Assembly (NCBI RefSeq): GCF_036053395.1
Contig: NZ_CP107942.1
Location: 4,678,501 to 4,742,500 of the forward strand
DNA: 64,000 bases
Reading direction: 5' to 3'
Source of the DNA: Actinoplanes sp. NBC_00393
Lineage (GTDB): Bacteria > Actinomycetota > Actinomycetes > Mycobacteriales > Micromonosporaceae
This document shows, in pieces, positions 26,483 through 35,514 of this stretch (the first letter of the stretch is position 1; each line of letters opens with the position of its first letter). The translations under genes were made by a program, and so were the position numbers. The notes under the pieces were generated by a model that saw nothing but the letters and a program-made list of their open reading frames with translations, was not told where the DNA came from and made no database searches.

Positions 26483-28470
26483 CCCCGACCGTGCTGATCG
26501 TCGACGACAGCCTGACCGTGCGGATGGACCTGCACGAGGCGTTCTCCGACGACGGGTTCGCCACCATCCTCTGCGCCACCGGGGCCGAGGCCCGTACCGC
26601 GTTCACCGGCGCCCGGTTCGACGCCGCGGTGCTGGACGTGCTGCTGCCCGACGCGGACGGTCTGGAGCTGCTCACCGAGCTGCGCCGCACCCCCGGCCGC
26701 GCGGACGTGGTGACCATGCTGCTGTCCAGCGAGAGCGAGGTCACCGACCGGCTGGCCGGGCTGCGGGTCGGCGCCGACGAGTACGTGGGCAAGCCGTACG
26801 ACTCCGGGTACGTGGTGGCGCGTACCCGCCAGCTGCTGGGCGAACCGGCCGACCAGCCGGGCGACCGGGCCACCGTCCTGGTCATCGACGACAGCCTGAC
26901 CTTCCGGGAACAGCTGCGCGACCTGCTCGAACCGGAGGGCTACGCGGTGCTGACCGCCGCCAGCGGCGAGGAGGGGCTGCGGATGGCGGCGGACCGGCGG
27001 CCAAACGCGGTGATCGTGGACGGGGTGATGCCCGGCATCGACGGCGCCACGGTGATCCGCCGGGTCCGCCTGGACCCGGCGCTGCGGGACACCCCGTGCA
27101 TCCTGATGACCGCCGCCGACGACTACGCCACCGAGATGCAGATGCTGGAGGCGGGCGCCGACGCCTTCGTCCGCAAGCAGCAGGACCTGGCCGTGGTGCT
27201 GGCCAAGCTGGCCGCGGTGCTGCGGCAGAGCGCCGAGCAGCTGCCGATCGAGGTGATCGGCAGCCTGCACGGCCCGGGCAAGGTGCTGATCATCACGCCG
27301 AACCGGGAGGACCAGGAGGTCTGGGCCGACGCGCTGCGCCCGGAGGGGTACGACACGGTCGTCTCACCCGCCGTCGACGACGCTCTGGAGCTGCTCACCG
27401 AGCAGGCTGCGGACTGCATCGTGGTCGGCTTCGAGGACGACGTGGAGGAGGCCCGCGACGCCTGCCGCCGGATCCGGGAGGTGCCGCAGATCGGCGACCT
27501 GCCGGTGATCGTGACCGGCGACGAGCACGCCATGCTGGACTGCCTGGCCGCGGGCGCGGACGACTACGTGCGCCGGGTGGACATCCCGGAGGGGCTGCTG
27601 GCGCACGTCCGGGCCCAGATCCGCCGCAAGCAGTCGCACGACGAGGCCCGCCGGATCCGCGAGGAGCTGATGCGCCGCGAGCTGGACGCCGCCGAGGAGC
27701 GGGCCGCCCGGCAGCTCGCCGAGACCCGGGCCGCCCTGGTCGAGGAGCTGGAGTGGCGCAACCAGGAGCTGGAGGCGTTCTCCGGCTCGGTATCGCACGA
27801 CCTGCGCGGGCCGCTGCAGGTGATCACCAGTTTCGCCGAGCACATCCTGGAGGAGGAGGACGGTGAGGTGCTGGGCGAGGTGACCCGGCACCGGCTGACC
27901 CGGGTGCACGCCGCCGCGATGCGGATGGCGGACCTGGTGGAGTCGCTGCTCATCCTGGCCCGGGCCAGCCGAGGTGAGCTGCGCCGGGCGAAGTTCGACC
28001 TGTCCGCGACGGCCCGCAGCGTCATCGCGGAAGTCTCCGCCCGGGACCCGGACCGGCGGGTGGCGTTCACCGTCCGCGAGGGCATGACCGCCGACGCCGA
28101 CGAGGGCCTGGTCCGGGTGATCCTGGAGAACCTGATCAACAACGCGGTGAAGTTCAGCCGCAAGGTCGAACAGCCGGTGGTCGAGGTGGGCTGGGACGAC
28201 GGGCGCTACTACGTGCGCGACAACGGGGCCGGCTTCCCCGCCGAGCAGGCCGGCCAGCTGTTCCGGCCGTTCGCCCGGCTGCACGACGCCCGCGACTTCC
28301 CCGGCACCGGGATCGGCCTGACCACGGTGAACCGGGCGGTCGAACGGCACGGCGGGGAGATCCGGGCGGAGAGCGCCGAAGGGCGGGGGGCGACCTTCTG
28401 GTTCACCCTCCCGCCCGCCGACGAGTACACCGGCCCGGAGCGGCGTGGCGCGGCCCGCCGCTCCGGTTAG
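26479..28470 (+). CDS. Hybrid kinase: three receiver-like domains plus histidine kinase
   Basis: The 663-residue protein overlaps cheB by 4 bases. Receiver 1 (2-118) has acidic VDDS and acceptor Asp53 in AAVLDVLLPD. Receiver 2 (132-250) has IDDS and Asp181 in AVIVDGVMPG. A third domain (about 267-385) keeps the fold but has IITPNRED in place of the acidic pair and Gly317 where the acceptor should be (DCIVVGFEDD), so it is a pseudo-receiver. A coiled coil (EELMRRELDAAEERAARQLA) leads to a kinase with His440 in SGSVSHDLRGPLQV, ATPase N box ILENLINNAVKFSR, RDNGAGFP and FPGTGIGLTTV. No membrane segment is seen. It is probably the operon's output: CheA could phosphorylate the receivers and so gate the kinase. 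Confidence 0.92.
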   Translation: MTPTVLIVDDSLTVRMDLHEAFSDDGFATILCATGAEARTAFTGARFDAAVLDVLLPDADGLELLTELRRTPGRADVVTMLLSSESEVTDRLAGLRVGADEYVGKPYDSGYVVARTRQLLGEPADQPGDRATVLVIDDSLTFREQLRDLLEPEGYAVLTAASGEEGLRMAADRRPNAVIVDGVMPGIDGATVIRRVRLDPALRDTPCILMTAADDYATEMQMLEAGADAFVRKQQDLAVVLAKLAAVLRQSAEQLPIEVIGSLHGPGKVLIITPNREDQEVWADALRPEGYDTVVSPAVDDALELLTEQAADCIVVGFEDDVEEARDACRRIREVPQIGDLPVIVTGDEHAMLDCLAAGADDYVRRVDIPEGLLAHVRAQIRRKQSHDEARRIREELMRRELDAAEERAARQLAETRAALVEELEWRNQELEAFSGSVSHDLRGPLQVITSFAEHILEEEDGEVLGEVTRHRLTRVHAAAMRMADLVESLLILARASRGELRRAKFDLSATARSVIAEVSARDPDRRVAFTVREGMTADADEGLVRVILENLINNAVKFSRKVEQPVVEVGWDDGRYYVRDNGAGFPAEQAGQLFRPFARLHDARDFPGTGIGLTTVNRAVERHGGEIRAESAEGRGATFWFTLPPADEYTGPERRGAARRSG

Positions 28471-28474
28471 AGCG

Positions 28475-30805
28475 TCACTTCACGTACGCGAGACCGTCCG
28501 AGACGACCGTCGGCCGGCCGGAGGTGCCGAGCACGACGATCGCGACGGTGTGCTTGCCGTACGCCATGTTGCGGGTCCACACCGCCTGCCGGTTCAGCGT
28601 CTTCGACGACTTCAGGTCGACCGTGGTCACCTTCCGGCCGTCCACGTAGATCGCGGCCTTGCCGGACTTGGCGCTCCTGGTGAACAGCAGCGCCGCGGAC
28701 CGGCCGGTGAACGTCCAGGTCAGCTTCCGGTTCTTGGCGGTGGCCGCGAGCGCCTTGCCGCCCAGGTAGCCGCTGCCGCTCTTCTTCGTCCAGCTGCCGG
28801 TCTTCTTGGCGGCGGTCTCGGCGCTGAGCACCACGGTGCGCGTCACCGACGCCGGCTTGCTGACGTTGCCCGCGTAGTCCTTGGCGGTCAGCGCGTACTT
28901 GGTGGCGCCCGGCCGGACCGTGGTCGGCCACGAGTACGCGGTGGCCGCCGCCGTGCCCGCCCGCGGGTGACTGATCGTGTACCCGGCGAGCTTGGCGTTG
29001 TCGGTCGCCTGGAATCCGAAGGTGACCGGCACGACCGTGGCGCTCACCGTGCCGGTGCGCAGGCCGACGCCGAGCGCGGACGGGGTCGACGGGGCGGTGG
29101 GATCACCGTGGATCGGGACGACCAGCCGGGCCGTGGTGCCGGAGTTGTGCACCGCGCGGATCGCCACCGAGTGCGCGCCCGGGGTGAGGCTGACGGTCGC
29201 GCTGGTGGCGGTGCCCGGCAGCGTCGCGGTGACCTTGCTGTCGACCAGCACCTCGACCCGGTTGATCTGCGTCGCCGGGGTGCTCGTCTTCCAGGAGATC
29301 CGGGCCTGGTTCTTGACGTACCAGATCCCGGCGGTGCCGCTGCCGCCGGCGACCGACCACAGCGTCATCCCGGTGACCATCTCCTGGGACAGCGCCCGGA
29401 TGGCGGTCAGACGGGCGTACAGGTTGGCGCCCGGGCAGGCGGTGGCGTACGCGTCGCGGTGACCGGACAGCCGGCCGAGCGTCACGCTCTCGCCCGCCTT
29501 GAACTTGCCGTTGGCCACGCCGGCCTTGACGGTCACCTTGCTGGTCGGGTTGTAGCCGTACTTGCCGAGCCGGGCAGCCGCGACCTGGGCCAGGATCTGC
29601 TCGATCGCCGCGCTGGACGCCGCGGTCTCGTAGTTGCCGATCACCGCGATCGAGGCGTAGCCGGTGTTGAAACCGATGATCGCGGCGGGCACCACGGCGT
29701 TCTCGACGCCGCCACGACGGCCCTCGTAGAGCCGCCCGCACTTGTCGACCAGGTAGTTGTAGCCGATGTCGGAGAACTTGTCGCTCTTCACGTCGTACGA
29801 CTGGATGGCCCGCACGATCGCCGGCGCCTCGGAGCACGCGTAGTCGTTCGCCTTGGCGCTGTGCGCGGTGTGGTGGACGAAGACCACCTTGACCTCGCTG
29901 GCGACGTCGATCGACTTGACGATGGTCTCGTCGGCGCTCCACCCCTTGCGGCTGACGTAGGCCGGGAACTGCGCCTTCACCGGCACCGTCGAGGTCGGGA
30001 TCGGCGTGGCCGAAGTCGGCTGGCCGGTCGGCGGCGTGGTGGTGGCCTGCGTGCTCGGCTGGACCGACGGCGGCGTGGTCGCGCCGGTGGTGGTGCTCAC
30101 CGGCGGCTTGGCCGGCGGCGTGGCCGACGCGCCCACCTCGTCCTCGGGGTCCGGGTCGGGTGAGGTCCCGGTCTCCGGCTCGTCGGTCTCCGTCCCGGTG
30201 CCCGGCGCGGGCGGCGGAGCGACGACGCCGGGATCAGCGGAGGCCGGCCCGGACGGCTCGCCACCACCCCGGCCGCCGGGCTCGGCGCCCGGGTCGATCA
30301 GATCCAGCCGCAGGCCGGCCGGCAGTTCGGAGCCGCCGCCGGCGATCCGGGCGGCGACACCGTCGGACGGTCCCACCCAGAGCGGCTCGGTCGCGCCCCG
30401 GCCGGGGTCGGCGGCCTCCGCACCGTCCGGGCCGGTGTCGCGCAGGTCCAGGCTCTCCCACCCGGACCACTTGCCGCTCTTGACGCTGCGGGTCCGCACC
30501 TCGATGGCGCCCTTCGGCGCGTCGCTCTGGTTCGCCCAGGTCACGCCGAGCAGGCTGAACCGCTCGGTGTCGCGCTGCGGCACCTCGGCCGAGCCACCGG
30601 AGCCGCTGACGTCGACGGTGTGCAGGTCGGTCTTGATCCGGGGCGGCTCCGCGTTGGGGTCCGGCGCCAGGGTCTCGACCTGCTCGGTAGCCGCGGCCGC
30701 CGCGTTCTCCTCAGCCCCGGAGGGCCAGGCCAGCACCGCGACCCCACCACCCGCGGCGAGCACCGCCACCGCCGCGCCGACACCGATCGCCAACCGTCTC
30801 CGCAT
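28475..30805 (-). CDS. Large secreted N-acetylmuramoyl-L-alanine amidase (PGRP type)
   Basis: The start is ATG at 30805 (MRRRLAIGVGAAVAVLAAGG), with an export signal; the frame also opens at 30826. A roughly 150-residue N-terminal domain (FSLLGVTWANQSDAP, WSGWESLDL) is followed by a Pro/Thr-rich linker (about 185-280). The amidase_2/PGRP domain follows: VVFVHHTAHSAKANDY, FSDIGYNYLVDKCGRLYEGR, LSGHRDAYATACPG. Zinc ligands (first His, the SGHRD His and the TACPG Cys) are present. The last 270 residues are beta-rich, Ig-like or wall-binding repeats (PGAHSVAIRAVHNSG, YGKHTVAIVVLGTSGRP). It cuts the glycan-peptide bond outside the cell. It converges on the chemosensory operon with only 4 bases between stops. 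Confidence 0.93.
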   Translation of the reverse strand: MRRRLAIGVGAAVAVLAAGGGVAVLAWPSGAEENAAAAATEQVETLAPDPNAEPPRIKTDLHTVDVSGSGGSAEVPQRDTERFSLLGVTWANQSDAPKGAIEVRTRSVKSGKWSGWESLDLRDTGPDGAEAADPGRGATEPLWVGPSDGVAARIAGGGSELPAGLRLDLIDPGAEPGGRGGGEPSGPASADPGVVAPPPAPGTGTETDEPETGTSPDPDPEDEVGASATPPAKPPVSTTTGATTPPSVQPSTQATTTPPTGQPTSATPIPTSTVPVKAQFPAYVSRKGWSADETIVKSIDVASEVKVVFVHHTAHSAKANDYACSEAPAIVRAIQSYDVKSDKFSDIGYNYLVDKCGRLYEGRRGGVENAVVPAAIIGFNTGYASIAVIGNYETAASSAAIEQILAQVAAARLGKYGYNPTSKVTVKAGVANGKFKAGESVTLGRLSGHRDAYATACPGANLYARLTAIRALSQEMVTGMTLWSVAGGSGTAGIWYVKNQARISWKTSTPATQINRVEVLVDSKVTATLPGTATSATVSLTPGAHSVAIRAVHNSGTTARLVVPIHGDPTAPSTPSALGVGLRTGTVSATVVPVTFGFQATDNAKLAGYTISHPRAGTAAATAYSWPTTVRPGATKYALTAKDYAGNVSKPASVTRTVVLSAETAAKKTGSWTKKSGSGYLGGKALAATAKNRKLTWTFTGRSAALLFTRSAKSGKAAIYVDGRKVTTVDLKSSKTLNRQAVWTRNMAYGKHTVAIVVLGTSGRPTVVSDGLAYVK

Positions 30806-30909
30806 TCCCCGCCCCCGCGTCCCCAAGAGAATCTTGCGCGCGTGAACGCTACCGGAGCGTCCGATCGATGGATGGACCGGTTCGGGAGATCGTTATCAGT
30901 AACTGGACG

Positions 30910-30948
30910 GTCACCGCGAGCCACCTCGGGTGAGTGGCTCGCGGTGAC
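30910..30948 (-). terminator. 15-bp hairpin terminator after the ABC permease
   Basis: GTCACCGCGAGCCAC (30910-30924) pairs perfectly with GTGGCTCGCGGTGAC (30934-30948) around a 9-base loop. It lies 5 bases beyond the permease stop (30954) on the minus strand and should end that operon before the amidase gene. Confidence 0.75.
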
Positions 30949-30953
30949 TGCGG

Positions 30954-33458
30954 TCAGTCGGCGCCCAGCGCGGTCACCGGGCTCACCCGGGCGGCGCGGC
31001 GGGCCGGCAGCACCCCGGCCAGCGCGGTCAGCCCGACCAGGATCGCGAAGACCGCGGCCAGCTGCCACACCGGCACGCTGAGCGGCGCGTTCACGCCGGT
31101 GGCCGAGAGGGCGAGCCAGGCGTACGGGACACCGAGCAGCAGACCGAGGACCGCGCCGATCACCCCGTACAGGGCGGACTCGGTGGTGAGCATGGCGCGC
31201 AGCCCGCCGCGTGACATCCCGACCGCCCGGAGCAGACCGGACTCGCGGACCCGTTCGACCACCGACAGCGCGGTGGTGGCGCCGACGCCGACCACGGCGA
31301 TCAGGACGGTGAGCCCGATCAGGCCGACGGCGATGGCGAGCAGCAGGGTCAGCGCCGTGTTCATCTGGTCCCGCTGGTCGGCGAGGACGGCTACGCCGTA
31401 CCCCGGCTGTCCGGCCGTCGCGGCGCGCATCGACCGCAACCCGTCGGTGCGCGCCTGCTCGCCGTCGCCGGCCGCGTCGGCCAGCAGCCCGGTGGGTGCG
31501 GCCGGCGCGCCCAGCGCGGTCAGGTCGGCCGGGTCGACCAGCAGGCCGGTGTGCAGCGGCGCCATGTCGGCAAGCACCGCGGCCACGGTCAGCGTGACCT
31601 GCTTACCACCGGCCGAGACCACCGCGGTGTCACCGACGCGGAGGCCCTCCAGGTCGGCCACGTAGCGGCCGAGGATCATCCGGCCGGGCCCCAGATCGCC
31701 GGCCCGGCCCGAGGCGGTGTCCAGGTCGGCCAGCCGCGGCAGCGCGGTCAGGGCCAGATCGGTCGCGCCGACGTCGGACAGCCCACCGATCCTGATGTCG
31801 GCCACCCGCCGGTACGGCGTGACCCGGGTCAGATCCGCGCTGGCGCGGGCCCGGTCGACGGCCCCGGCCGGCAGCGGCCCGCCCTCCGGCGAGGTCAGTT
31901 CGAAGTCGGCCGGTGCCGAGGCGGCCAGCTCCCGGTCGGCGAGGACCCGGATCGACGCGCCACCGACCAGCGCCCCGGCGATCAGCGTGACGCCGAGCGC
32001 GACCACGACCGAGACCGCGGCCGCCCGGCGGGTGCTGCCGCCAACACCGCCGACGGCCAGCTTGCCGACCGGGCCGAGCCGGCGCAGCGGCCAGCCGGAG
32101 ATCGCCAGGACCGGGCGGACCAGCGCCGGGCCGAGCGCGATCAGGGCGAGGAAGGCCAGCCCGCCGGAGACCACGACGGCCAGCAGCAGCGGCATCGGGT
32201 CATAACTGTCCGGGTTCGGGCCGGGCAGGCTGGCCACGACGTAGCCGGCGACGGCCAACGCGGCGGCGGTGAGCAGCAGGCCGGTCGCCCAGCGCAGCCC
32301 GCCGATGCCACGCCGGGCGCCGGTCGAGGCGGCGGTCCGCAGGGCCTCCAGCGGGGCCACCCGCGAGGCGGACAGCGCCGGGGCCAGGACGGCCAGGACC
32401 GTGATCAGTACGGCGAGCGCGACGGTCCCGGCGGCCGCGGCGAGCGGGAACCCGGGCCCGGACACCTTCCAGCCGAACAGTCCGAGCAGGGGCGGCACCA
32501 GATGTCCGGCGGCGAGCGCGGCCAGCACGCCGGTGACCCCGGTGACCAGCCCGATCAGCAGTCCCTCGGCGGCCAGGGCCCGGGCCAGCGAGCCGCGCCC
32601 GGCGCCGACCGCCCGCAGCAGGGCGAGCTGGCGCATCCGCTGCGCGAAGACGATCCGGAACGTGGAGGCGGCGATCAGGCCGGCGGCCACCACGGCCACC
32701 GCCACGAACGTCGCGACCACGGCGAAGACCTGGTCGACCTCGGACGCCGCCTCGCGGGCCTCAGCCAGCCGGACCTCGGCGCCGGTGGCCACCTCGGGCG
32801 CCGCCTCCGGGTCGGCGGTGAGGCTCGCGAGCTTCTCCTGCAGGGCGACGGTGTCGGCGCCGGAGTCCAGGCGAACGTCGATCTGGGACAGCGCGTCCCC
32901 ACCGGCCAGTGCGGTGACCGTGGCCAGTGGCGCGTACGCCATGAAACCGAAATCGTCGCGGGTCTCGGCCACCCCGACCACCCGCAGGTGCGCCGGCTTG
33001 CCGGTGCCGGTGTCGAGCTCGGCGGTCGCGCCGACCGTCAGGCCCATCCGGTCCACCGTGCGGGGCGTCACCACGATCTCCCCCGGACCCGCCGGATAGC
33101 GGCCCTCGCGCATCGTCAGCAGGCTCAGCGGGCCGCTGCCCGGGTCCGCGATCACCGCCAGGTACTCGGCCGCGCCGACCTGCCCGCCCGCCTCGGTACG
33201 CCCGACCGCCTCCGCCACGCCCGGGAGCTTCTGGATCTCGGCCAGCTGCCGGGCGGTGATCGCCCCGTCGCGGACCACCAGCCCGACCGCCTCCGGGGTG
33301 CCGCTCAGCCCGTTGAGCACACTGCGCTCGGTGATCTGCTGGGCCAGCACCGTCGCATAGACCACGAACGACGCGACCAGCACCGCCAGTCCGGTGAGCA
33401 GCAACCGGGCCGGCCGCCGGGCCACCCCGGTCAGCTGGGTCCGCAGCACGATGCTCAT
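30954..33458 (-). CDS. ABC transporter permease with two FtsX domains
   Basis: The 834-residue membrane protein has an N-terminal helix (LLLTGLAVLVASFVVYATVL), an extracytoplasmic domain and two FtsX-type permease units. The first shows FRIVFAQRMRQLALLRAVGAG near residue 270; the second shows ATTALSVVERVRESGLLRAVGM near 730. Ten or so hydrophobic segments fit this duplicated layout. Such permeases usually export or sense envelope-active compounds. It overlaps the ATPase gene as ATGA (33455-33458). Confidence 0.94.
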   Translation of the reverse strand: MSIVLRTQLTGVARRPARLLLTGLAVLVASFVVYATVLAQQITERSVLNGLSGTPEAVGLVVRDGAITARQLAEIQKLPGVAEAVGRTEAGGQVGAAEYLAVIADPGSGPLSLLTMREGRYPAGPGEIVVTPRTVDRMGLTVGATAELDTGTGKPAHLRVVGVAETRDDFGFMAYAPLATVTALAGGDALSQIDVRLDSGADTVALQEKLASLTADPEAAPEVATGAEVRLAEAREAASEVDQVFAVVATFVAVAVVAAGLIAASTFRIVFAQRMRQLALLRAVGAGRGSLARALAAEGLLIGLVTGVTGVLAALAAGHLVPPLLGLFGWKVSGPGFPLAAAAGTVALAVLITVLAVLAPALSASRVAPLEALRTAASTGARRGIGGLRWATGLLLTAAALAVAGYVVASLPGPNPDSYDPMPLLLAVVVSGGLAFLALIALGPALVRPVLAISGWPLRRLGPVGKLAVGGVGGSTRRAAAVSVVVALGVTLIAGALVGGASIRVLADRELAASAPADFELTSPEGGPLPAGAVDRARASADLTRVTPYRRVADIRIGGLSDVGATDLALTALPRLADLDTASGRAGDLGPGRMILGRYVADLEGLRVGDTAVVSAGGKQVTLTVAAVLADMAPLHTGLLVDPADLTALGAPAAPTGLLADAAGDGEQARTDGLRSMRAATAGQPGYGVAVLADQRDQMNTALTLLLAIAVGLIGLTVLIAVVGVGATTALSVVERVRESGLLRAVGMSRGGLRAMLTTESALYGVIGAVLGLLLGVPYAWLALSATGVNAPLSVPVWQLAAVFAILVGLTALAGVLPARRAARVSPVTALGAD

Positions 33459-34210
33459 CGGGCGGCCGCCAGCGACTGCAGGGCGTCGGTGACGGCGGCG
33501 ATGTCCGGCTGATGGATCTCCCCGGCGAGCCGGCCGTCGGCCAGCAGGACGACGCGATGCGCGTACGCCGCTGCCCCTGGGTCATGGGTGACCATGACAA
33601 TGGTCTGGCCCAGCATGGTGGCCGAGTCCCGCAGCAGGCCCAGCACCTCGGCGCCGGACCGCGAGTCGAGGTTGCCGGTCGGCTCGTCCGCGAAGATCAC
33701 CTCGGGACGGGAGACCAGCGCCCGGGCCAGCGCCACCCGCTGCTGCTGACCGCCGGAGAGCTCGCTGGGCAGGTGACCGAGCCGCCCGGTCAGGCCGAGC
33801 GTGGTGACCAGCCGGTCGTAGAGCTCGGCGTCCGGCTTCCGCCCGGCCAGGTCCAGCGGGAGCGTGATGTTGGCGGCCGCGGTGAGCTGCGGCAGCAGGT
33901 TGAACGACTGGAAGACGAAGCCGATGCGCTCCCGGCGGGCCTTGGTGAGCACCTTCTCCGGTTGGCGGGTCAGGTCGGTGCCGCCGAGCAGCACCTGGCC
34001 GGACGTGGCGGTGTCCAGGCCGGCGAGGCAGTGCATCAGGGTGGACTTGCCGGAGCCGGACGGGCCCATGATGGCGGTGAACCGGCCACGGTCGAAACCG
34101 ACGGTGACCCCGTCCAGCGCGCGGACCGCGGTGTCGCCGGTGCCGTACACCTTCACCAGGTCCACGGCCGCGACGGCCGCGAGAGTGTCGGGTGATGACT
34201 GCGTCTGCAT
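33455..34210 (-). CDS. ABC transporter ATP-binding protein
   Basis: ATG at 34210 ([20 protein letters not shown]) has a TGGGAG site five bases upstream; the frame also extends to 34273 without a better site. The 251-residue ATPase shows Walker [11 protein letters not shown]-loop [12 protein letters not shown], signature LSGGQQQR, Walker [14 protein letters not shown] and VTHD. This is the MacB/LolD-type ATPase matching the FtsX permease that follows. A NarL-type two-component pair is divergent from it, a common arrangement when the pair controls the transporter. Confidence 0.95.
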   Translation of the reverse strand: MQTQSSPDTLAAVAAVDLVKVYGTGDTAVRALDGVTVGFDRGRFTAIMGPSGSGKSTLMHCLAGLDTATSGQVLLGGTDLTRQPEKVLTKARRERIGFVFQSFNLLPQLTAAANITLPLDLAGRKPDAELYDRLVTTLGLTGRLGHLPSELSGGQQQRVALARALVSRPEVIFADEPTGNLDSRSGAEVLGLLRDSATMLGQTIVMVTHDPGAAAYAHRVVLLADGRLAGEIHQPDIAAVTDALQSLAAAR

Positions 34211-34356
34211 GAGTGCTCCCAGGAAGCGGAAAGGGACAGAGGGATCCTGTTCGATCCCCGGCCGCCCGCACATCGGCCCGGCGACAGGCCCGGCCGGCGG
34301 CGACTCTGCCTTTCGGCCGATGGGTGAGCCCGTCCGGCCGCCTACGCTGGGTCACG

Positions 34357-35514
34357 ATGATGAACCGCACCCTGCTCCACCTGGGCCAGCTCACCGCGCT
34401 CGGCGCCCTGGCCGTGCTCGGCCTGGTCGACGTGCAGGGCGGCATGCTGGCAGGCCTCGAACTCGGCCTCTGGCAGGTGGGCGCGGCGGTCGTCGCGGCC
34501 GCGGTCTGGCTCCCGGTGCACCGGCCCGGCTCGTCCCGGCTGCCCCAGGCGGCGCTGGTGCTGGCCGGGCAGTCGATCCTGCTCACCTTCCTGCTCAGCG
34601 GCACCGACCGCGGCGCCATCTGGGGACTCGCCGAGTCGGCCGCCCTGTTCGGGGTGCTCATGGTGGTGGCCCGCCGCGGCTCGGCCCGCTGGGCGGCAGC
34701 GGCCTGCGCCGCCCTGCTGCTGGCCGTCGCCCTGCTCCCGCTGCGCTCCGGCGACGTGCGCACCTACCTGGTCTTCGGTCTGCTCCAGGCGCTGATCGGG
34801 TCGGCCGCCATCGGCGTCGGCGTCTACCTGCGCACGCTGGAGGGCAACCGGCAACGCGCCCTGGACGCGGTCCGCACCGAGCAGCGCACCGAGTTCGCCC
34901 GCGACCTGCACGACTTCATCGCCCACCACGTCACCGGCATCGTGGTGCAGGCCCAGGGCGCCCGGTTCATCGCCGAGCAGGACCCGAAACGGGTGCTGCT
35001 GGCCCTGGAACAGATCGAGCAGGCCGGCGCCGAGACGATGGCGTCGATGCGGCGGATGGTGGGGGTGCTGCGCGACCCCGACTCGCGGCCGGACGCGCCG
35101 CTCGCCCCGATCGCCGGGGTGCCCGAGCTGGAGGCGCTGGTCGAGCAGTTCACCGCGGCCGGCGGGGTGCCCGCCCGGCTGCATCGGGACGGGGAGACGA
35201 CCGGGCTGCCGGTGGAGGTCTCCACCTCGGCGTACCGGGTGGTGATGGAGGCGCTGACCAACGTCCGGCAGCACGCCCGGGGCGCGTCGGCCGTCGACGT
35301 GTGGCTGCGGCGTACCCCGGACCACCTGCTGGTGCGGGTGGCGAACGACGGGCCGCCACCCCGTCCGGCCACCCCGCGCGACCGGCCGGGATACGGTCTG
35401 GCCGGGCTGACCGAACGGGTCCGCGCGGTCGGCGGGCAGTTCTCGGCCGGCCCGGGCGTGGACGGCGGCTGGGTGGTCGACGTCTCTCTACCGTTGAACT
35501 GGAGTGGTTCTTGA
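34357..35514 (+). CDS. NarL-type sensor histidine kinase
   Basis: ATG at 34357 (followed by a second ATG at 34360) gives about 385 residues; the frame opens further upstream, but this start fits the hydrophobic N-terminus. Four to six membrane helices fill residues 5-160 (LTALGALAVLGLVDV, AAAACAALLLAVALLPL, YLVFGLLQALIGSAAIGV). The HisKA_3 motif is FARDLHDFIAHHVTGIVV with His185. The ATPase part has YRVVMEALTNVRQHARGA and PGYGLAGLTERV. The cognate regulator overlaps it by 4 bases. The divergent ABC transporter is the likely target. Confidence 0.93.
   Translation: MMNRTLLHLGQLTALGALAVLGLVDVQGGMLAGLELGLWQVGAAVVAAAVWLPVHRPGSSRLPQAALVLAGQSILLTFLLSGTDRGAIWGLAESAALFGVLMVVARRGSARWAAAACAALLLAVALLPLRSGDVRTYLVFGLLQALIGSAAIGVGVYLRTLEGNRQRALDAVRTEQRTEFARDLHDFIAHHVTGIVVQAQGARFIAEQDPKRVLLALEQIEQAGAETMASMRRMVGVLRDPDSRPDAPLAPIAGVPELEALVEQFTAAGGVPARLHRDGETTGLPVEVSTSAYRVVMEALTNVRQHARGASAVDVWLRRTPDHLLVRVANDGPPPRPATPRDRPGYGLAGLTERVRAVGGQFSAGPGVDGGWVVDVSLPLNWSGS

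Noticed and set aside
19420..28470. Flagellar motility locus
   Set aside because: No flagellin, motor, hook or export gene is present, and no CheY. The Che genes alone do not show control of swimming.
28445..30163. Plus-strand frame of 572 codons opposite the amidase
   Set aside because: The minus-strand amidase has signal peptide, zinc ligands and linker. The plus frame is low-complexity shadow.
30885..30905. ATCGTTATCAGTAACTGG as a second LacI-type operator
   Set aside because: It matches only one half of the palindrome at 873-886 and lacks symmetry.
31551..33512. Plus-strand frame of 653 codons opposite the ABC permease
   Set aside because: It is a GC-driven shadow rich in Arg, Gly and Gln; the FtsX motifs are on the minus strand.
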